NCBI GenBank assembly: GCA_054601695.1
Contig: BAAHQB010000005.1
Coordinates: forward strand, 1,976,575 to 2,040,574
DNA from: Amorphochlora amoebiformis
Lineage: Eukaryota > Cercozoa > Chlorarachniophyceae
Reading direction: 5' to 3'
Length of the DNA stretch: 64,000 bases
The position numbers and the translations under genes were made by a program. The notes under the pieces were generated by a model. That model was not told where the DNA came from, ran no database searches, and saw nothing but the letters and a program-made list of their open reading frames with translations. This document shows positions 62,366 through 64,000 of this stretch, in pieces. Positions within the stretch are counted from its first letter, which is position 1. Every line of letters starts with the position of its first letter.

Positions 62366-64000
62366 TTAGGGTTAGGGTTAGGGTTAGGGTTAGGGTTAGG
62401 GTTAGGGTTAGGGTTAGGGTTAGGGTTAGGGTTAGGGTTAGGGTTAGGGTTAGGGTTAGGGTTAGGGTTAGGGTTAGGGTTAGGGTTAGGGTTAGGGTTA
62501 GGGTTAGGGTGTCGGGTTAGGGTTAGGGTTAGGGTTAGGGTTAGGGTTAGGGTGTCGGGTTAGGGTTAGGGTTAGGGTGTCGGGTTAGGGTTAGGGTTAG
62601 GGTTAGGGTTAGGGTTAGGGTTAGGGTTAGGGTTAGGGTTAGGGTTAGGGTTAGGGTTAGGGTGTCGGGTTAGGGTTAGGGTGTCGGGTTAGGGTTAGGG
62701 TGTAGGGTTAGGGTTAGGGTTAGGGTTAGGGTTAGGGTGTCGGGTTAGGGTTAGGGTGTCGGGTTAGGGTTAGGGTGTCCGGTTAGGGTTAGGGTGTCGG
62801 GTGTCGGGTTAGGGTTAGGGTGTCGGGTTAGGGTTAGGGTGTCGGGTTAGGGTTAGGGTGTCGGGTTAGGGTTAGGGTGTCGGGTTAGGGTGTCGGGTTA
62901 GGGTTAGGGTGTCGGGTTAGGGTTAGGGTGTCGGGTTAGGGTTAGGGTGTCGGGTTAGGGTTAGGGTTAGGGTGTCGGGTTAGGGTTAGGGTTAGGGTGT
63001 CGGGTTAGGGTTAGGGTTAGGGTGTCGGGTTAGGGTTAGGGTGTCGGGTTAGGGTTAGGGTTAGGGTTAGGGTGTCGGGTTAGGGATAGGGTGTCGGGTT
63101 AGGGTTAGGGTGTCGGGTTAGGGTTAGGGTGTCGGGTTAGGGTTAGGGTGTCGGGTTAGGGTTAGGGTGTCGGGTTAGGGTGTCGGGTTAGGGTTAGGGT
63201 TAGGGTGTCGGGTTAGGGTTAGGGTTAGGGTGTCGGGTTAGGGTTAGGGTGTCGGGTTAGGGTTAGGGTGTCGGGTTAGGGTTAGGGTGTCGGGTTAGGG
63301 TTAGGGTGTCGGGTTAGGGTTAGGGTGTCGGGTTAGGGTTAGGGTGTCGGGTTAGGGTTAGGGTGTCGGGTTAGGGTGTCGGGTTAGGGTTAGGGTTAGG
63401 GTGTCGGGTTAGGGTGTCGGGTTAGGGTTAGGGTTAGGGTTAGGGTTAGGGTTAGGGTTAGGGTTAGGGTTAGGGTTAGGGTTAGGGTTAGGGTTAGGGT
63501 TAGGGTTAGGGTTAGGGTTAGGGTTAGGGTTAGGGTTAGGGCTAGGGTTAGGGTTAGGGTTAGGGTTAGGGTTAGGGTTAGGGTTGGGTGTCGGGTTAGG
63601 GTTAGGGTTAGGGTTAGGGTTAGGGTTAGGGTTAGGGTTAGGGTTAGGGTTAGGGTTAGGGTTAGGGTTAGGGTTAGGGTTAGGGTTAGGGTTAGGGTTA
63701 GGGTTAGGGTTAGGGTTAGGGTTAGGGTTAGGGTTAGGGTTAGGGTTAGGGTTAGGGTTAGGGTTAGGGTTAGGGTTAGGGTTAGGGGTTAGGGTTAGGG
63801 TTAGGGTTAGGGTTAGGGTTAGGGTTAGGGTTAGGGTTAGGGTTAGGGTTAGGGTTAGGGTTAGGGTTAGGGGTTAGGGTTAGGGTTAGGGTTAGGGTTA
63901 GGGTTAGGGTTAGGGTTAGGGTTAGGGTTAGGGTTAGGGTTAGGGTTAGGGTTAGGGTTAGGGTTAGGGTTAGGGTTAGGGTTAGGGTTAGGGTTAGGGT
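62366..64000 (+). repeat. Telomere, (TTAGGG)n with TGTCGGG variants
   Basis: At least 1.6 kb of TTAGGG in the orientation expected for a right-hand chromosome end (G-rich strand running 5' to 3' outward). A pure block (62,366-62,508) is followed by a proximal zone (to about 63,425). There, units of one to six TTAGGG are punctuated by TGTCGGG, most often as (TTAGGG)2-TGTCGGG, about 45 times. A final mostly pure zone follows, with rare slips (TTAGGGC, TTAGGGG). Confidence 0.98.

Noticed and set aside
63584-63877. Gly-Leu repeat frame at the right end
   Set aside because: Direct translation of TTAGGG telomere repeats.

Overview
This is the end of a chromosome from a microbial eukaryote (a protist or alga; I cannot name the group). 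The right end, from about 62,366 to 64,000, is a TTAGGG telomere oriented toward the window edge. The genes are spliceosomal: exons are short (about 25-480 nt, mostly 40-110) and reasonably GC-balanced, and the introns are filled with long (TA)n tracts and minisatellites. Nearly all introns are GT-AG and at least four look GC-AG. I assembled the gene models by hand, requiring splice sites, reading phase and protein-family alignment to agree. They are predictions, and no search was run.

Layout, left to right. 1-3,400: a minisatellite of palindromic units, TA tracts, and CTAG-rich non-coding DNA. G1 (minus, 3,404-4,465): acidic coiled-coil protein with two hydrophobic segments. G2 (plus, 4,739-9,360): small single-pass membrane protein. 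G3 (minus, 10,091-25,638): 26-exon DEAD-box RNA helicase of the DDX5/DBP2 class with an unusual N-terminal W/G-rich extension. G4 (plus, 25,753-37,190): unrecognised protein with an acidic low-complexity N-terminus and a basic C-terminus. G5 (minus, 38,279-41,989): SCAR/WAVE, the nucleation-promoting factor for Arp2/3. G6 (plus, about 42,518-42,921): fragmentary gene made of tandemly duplicated symmetric exons. G7 (minus, 44,951-47,778): unrecognised protein. G8 (plus, 48,036-61,769): 30-exon cGMP-dependent protein kinase (PKG) with three cyclic-nucleotide-binding domains and a complete AGC kinase domain. Its stop codon lies only about 600 bp from the telomere.

Genes alternate strictly in strand (- + - + - + - +). 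They share short divergent promoter gaps (about 115-275 bp) and longer convergent 3' gaps. The 3' gaps are strikingly enriched in CTAG tetranucleotides, while the 5' gaps are not. I see no operon-like functional grouping. The helicase, SCAR and PKG are ordinary eukaryotic functions in RNA processing, actin control and cGMP signalling. The most unusual signals are: intron minisatellites whose repeat unit contains the exon-intron junction itself, CTAG islands at gene 3' ends, a PKA-RI-like inhibitor motif inside a PKG, and the helicase's N-terminal extension.

No rRNA, tRNA, CRISPR array, transposase, viral gene or toxin gene was seen.
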